A DNA stretch of 6,801 bases, taken from the NCBI GenBank assembly GCA_035564555.1, contig DATMTS010000123.1, positions 1-6,801 on the forward strand. The letters run 5' to 3'. Of the stretch, positions 5,839 to 6,801 are shown in pieces. The stretch's first letter is position 1; each line of letters begins with the position of its first letter. A program made the translations under genes and the position numbers. The notes under the pieces were generated by a model. The model worked only from the letters and a program-made list of their open reading frames with translations. It had not been told where the DNA came from and searched no databases. Origin of the DNA: DATMTS01 sp035564555. GTDB lineage: Bacteria; Actinomycetota; Actinomycetes; Actinomycetales; Microbacteriaceae.

Positions 5839-5877
5839 TCTCAAGCGATACCCCATGCTCAGAGATAGGAGACCCCA
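5835..5877 (+). promoter_or_regulatory. Expression platform: SD-sequestering hairpin before enolase
   Basis: CCUAUCUC (5835-5842) pairs perfectly with GAGAUAGG (5862-5869) over 8 bp around a 19-base loop that can form a small AGC/GCU inner stem. The paired strand contains most of the Shine-Dalgarno AGGAG (5867-5871), 6 bases before the TTG start. The two arm sequences are the same as in the usp platform while the loop is unrelated, so selection or recent duplication has kept the switch arms. The first two anti-SD bases are shared with the aptamer pseudoknot. Confidence 0.8.
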
Positions 5878-6801
5878 TTGGTCGAGCACGGCTACACCGG
5901 ACACATCAATCCGGCCCACCACGGCCACTACGTCAGCCACCCCGAGACCCACCCGATCCACATCGACCGGATAGACGCCCGTCAAATCCTTGACTCCCGC
6001 GGCTACCCCACCGTCGCCGTCACAATGCACCTCGGCGATGGGTTCACCGTGGAAGCATCCGCACCGGCGGGAGCGTCAACGGGCGCATTCGAAGCGGCCG
6101 AACTCCGCGACGATGGCCCCTCCTATTCAGGCCGCAGTGTCCACGGCGCCGTCTCCTCCGTCACCGACGAGATCTCCCCGCTCCTTGCCCGTGGCCGTTG
6201 GTCGACGATCCGGCAGGTCGATGAAGCAATCGGGGCACTTGATGGCACGGACAACCTCGCTCGCCTCGGCGCGAACGCCGTGGTCGCCGTCTCGATCGCG
6301 GCCGCGCGAGCGTTCGCCCACTACGCCGAGCTCCCCCTGCACACCTGGATCGCCCACGTGACGGACAGTGTTGAACGAATGCCGGTCCCGCACTTCAACG
6401 TCCTCAACGGTGGCGCCCACGCCGCTAACCCGCTCGAATTCCAAGAATTCATGATCGCGCCCGTGGGCGCAGCCACCGAGGAAGCCGCCGTCGAAGCCGG
6501 CGCCGAGATCTACCACGCCCTCGCAGCACGCGTGAAAGCCAAGTTCCACACCGCCGGCCTCGGCGATGAAGGCGGATTCGCACCCGACATCGCCAGCCCC
6601 GAAGAAGCGATGGAACTGCTCGTCACCGCCATCCAAGACGCCGGCTACACCCCCGGCCTCGACGACGTCGCCATCGCCATCGACCCAGCAGCGAACGGCT
6701 TCTACGAACGTGACGGCCAATACAAGATCGCGGGTGCCCTCCTCTCCCGCGACCAGCTCGTGGACTACTACGTGCGACTCCTCGATCAATTCCCGCTGCG
6801 C
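5878..6801 (+). CDS. eno: Enolase, fluoride-riboswitch controlled, with His-rich N-terminal extension (partial at the window end)
   Basis: The enzyme converts 2-phosphoglycerate to phosphoenolpyruvate. The first 308 residues of an expected 450 or so are present. The enolase body begins near residue 27 (PIHIDRIDARQILDSRG). Key sites are GASTG at 65-69 with Mg-binding Ser67, NGGAHAAN with His181, QEFMI with Glu190, GDEGGFAP with the catalytic Glu231, and IAID with Mg ligand Asp269; all are intact. Differences from typical bacterial enolase are LDSRGYPT (usually GNPT), APAGASTG (usually VPSGASTG) and DPAANGFY (usually DVAASEFY). Residues 2-28 form an extra segment with 8 His. The TTG start is chosen because AGGAG lies 6 bases upstream; the first in-frame ATG (6025) would delete conserved residues. 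It is probably a second, inducible enolase. Lower fluoride sensitivity is possible but not shown. Confidence 0.9.
   Translation, partial: MVEHGYTGHINPAHHGHYVSHPETHPIHIDRIDARQILDSRGYPTVAVTMHLGDGFTVEASAPAGASTGAFEAAELRDDGPSYSGRSVHGAVSSVTDEISPLLARGRWSTIRQVDEAIGALDGTDNLARLGANAVVAVSIAAARAFAHYAELPLHTWIAHVTDSVERMPVPHFNVLNGGAHAANPLEFQEFMIAPVGAATEEAAVEAGAEIYHALAARVKAKFHTAGLGDEGGFAPDIASPEEAMELLVTAIQDAGYTPGLDDVAIAIDPAANGFYERDGQYKIAGALLSRDQLVDYYVRLLDQFPLR

Noticed and set aside
5855..5857. ATG in the loop of the enolase expression platform as a start codon
   Set aside because: It is out of frame with enolase and has no ribosome site at a suitable distance.
6127..6789. 220-codon minus-strand frame opposite enolase
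   Set aside because: The plus frame encodes unmistakable enolase motifs throughout; the minus frame is a low-complexity Gly/Val/Asp shadow.
1..6801. CRISPR arrays, tRNA or rRNA genes, transposase genes or phage genes
   Set aside because: No regular spaced repeats, tRNA-like folds, rRNA segments or mobile-element proteins were seen on either strand.

Overview
The window is GC-rich, densely packed DNA from an actinobacterium. High-GC codon use, GTG and TTG starts and 1-4 base gene overlaps point there, and Microbacteriaceae-like is only a guess. It reads as a fluoride-response island: two divergent transcription units are controlled by three fluoride (crcB-motif) riboswitches. The riboswitches were recognised by reading the RNA by eye and were not confirmed with a covariance model.

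Left arm, minus strand, 3322 down to 1: a near-consensus fluoride aptamer with a hairpin that hides the ribosome site leads into two MutS-related ATPases (516 and 510 aa) and then the start of a histidine-phosphatase protein cut by the window edge. The three genes overlap by 3-4 bases (GTGA, ATGA), so they should be translated as a coupled operon. Centre, 3323-3407: a short divergent promoter region with back-to-back sigma70-like boxes and an 11-bp palindrome.

Right arm, plus strand: a second aptamer precedes a UspA-family stress protein (3502-4026), a cofactor-dependent phosphoglycerate mutase (4026-4784), and two FluC/CrcB fluoride channel subunits (4831-5346, 5343-5720). A third aptamer (5789-5838) precedes an enolase (5878 to the window end, partial) with an unusual histidine-rich N-terminal extension.

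The parts fit one logic. Fluoride folds the aptamer pseudoknot, which captures bases needed by the anti-Shine-Dalgarno strand, so translation should be switched on. The FluC pair exports fluoride. Enolase is a classic fluoride-inhibited enzyme, and the preceding glycolytic step, phosphoglycerate mutase, is supplied in the same arm. The role of the stress protein and the MutS-like pair is unknown.

The most novel observations are these: (1) both plus-strand aptamers change a pair of positions that corresponds to the long-range A6-U38 pair of the solved fluoride riboswitch into G and C, a compensatory change; (2) a tandem, asymmetric MutS-like pair sits under direct fluoride control; (3) the inducible enolase carries a His-rich N-terminus.
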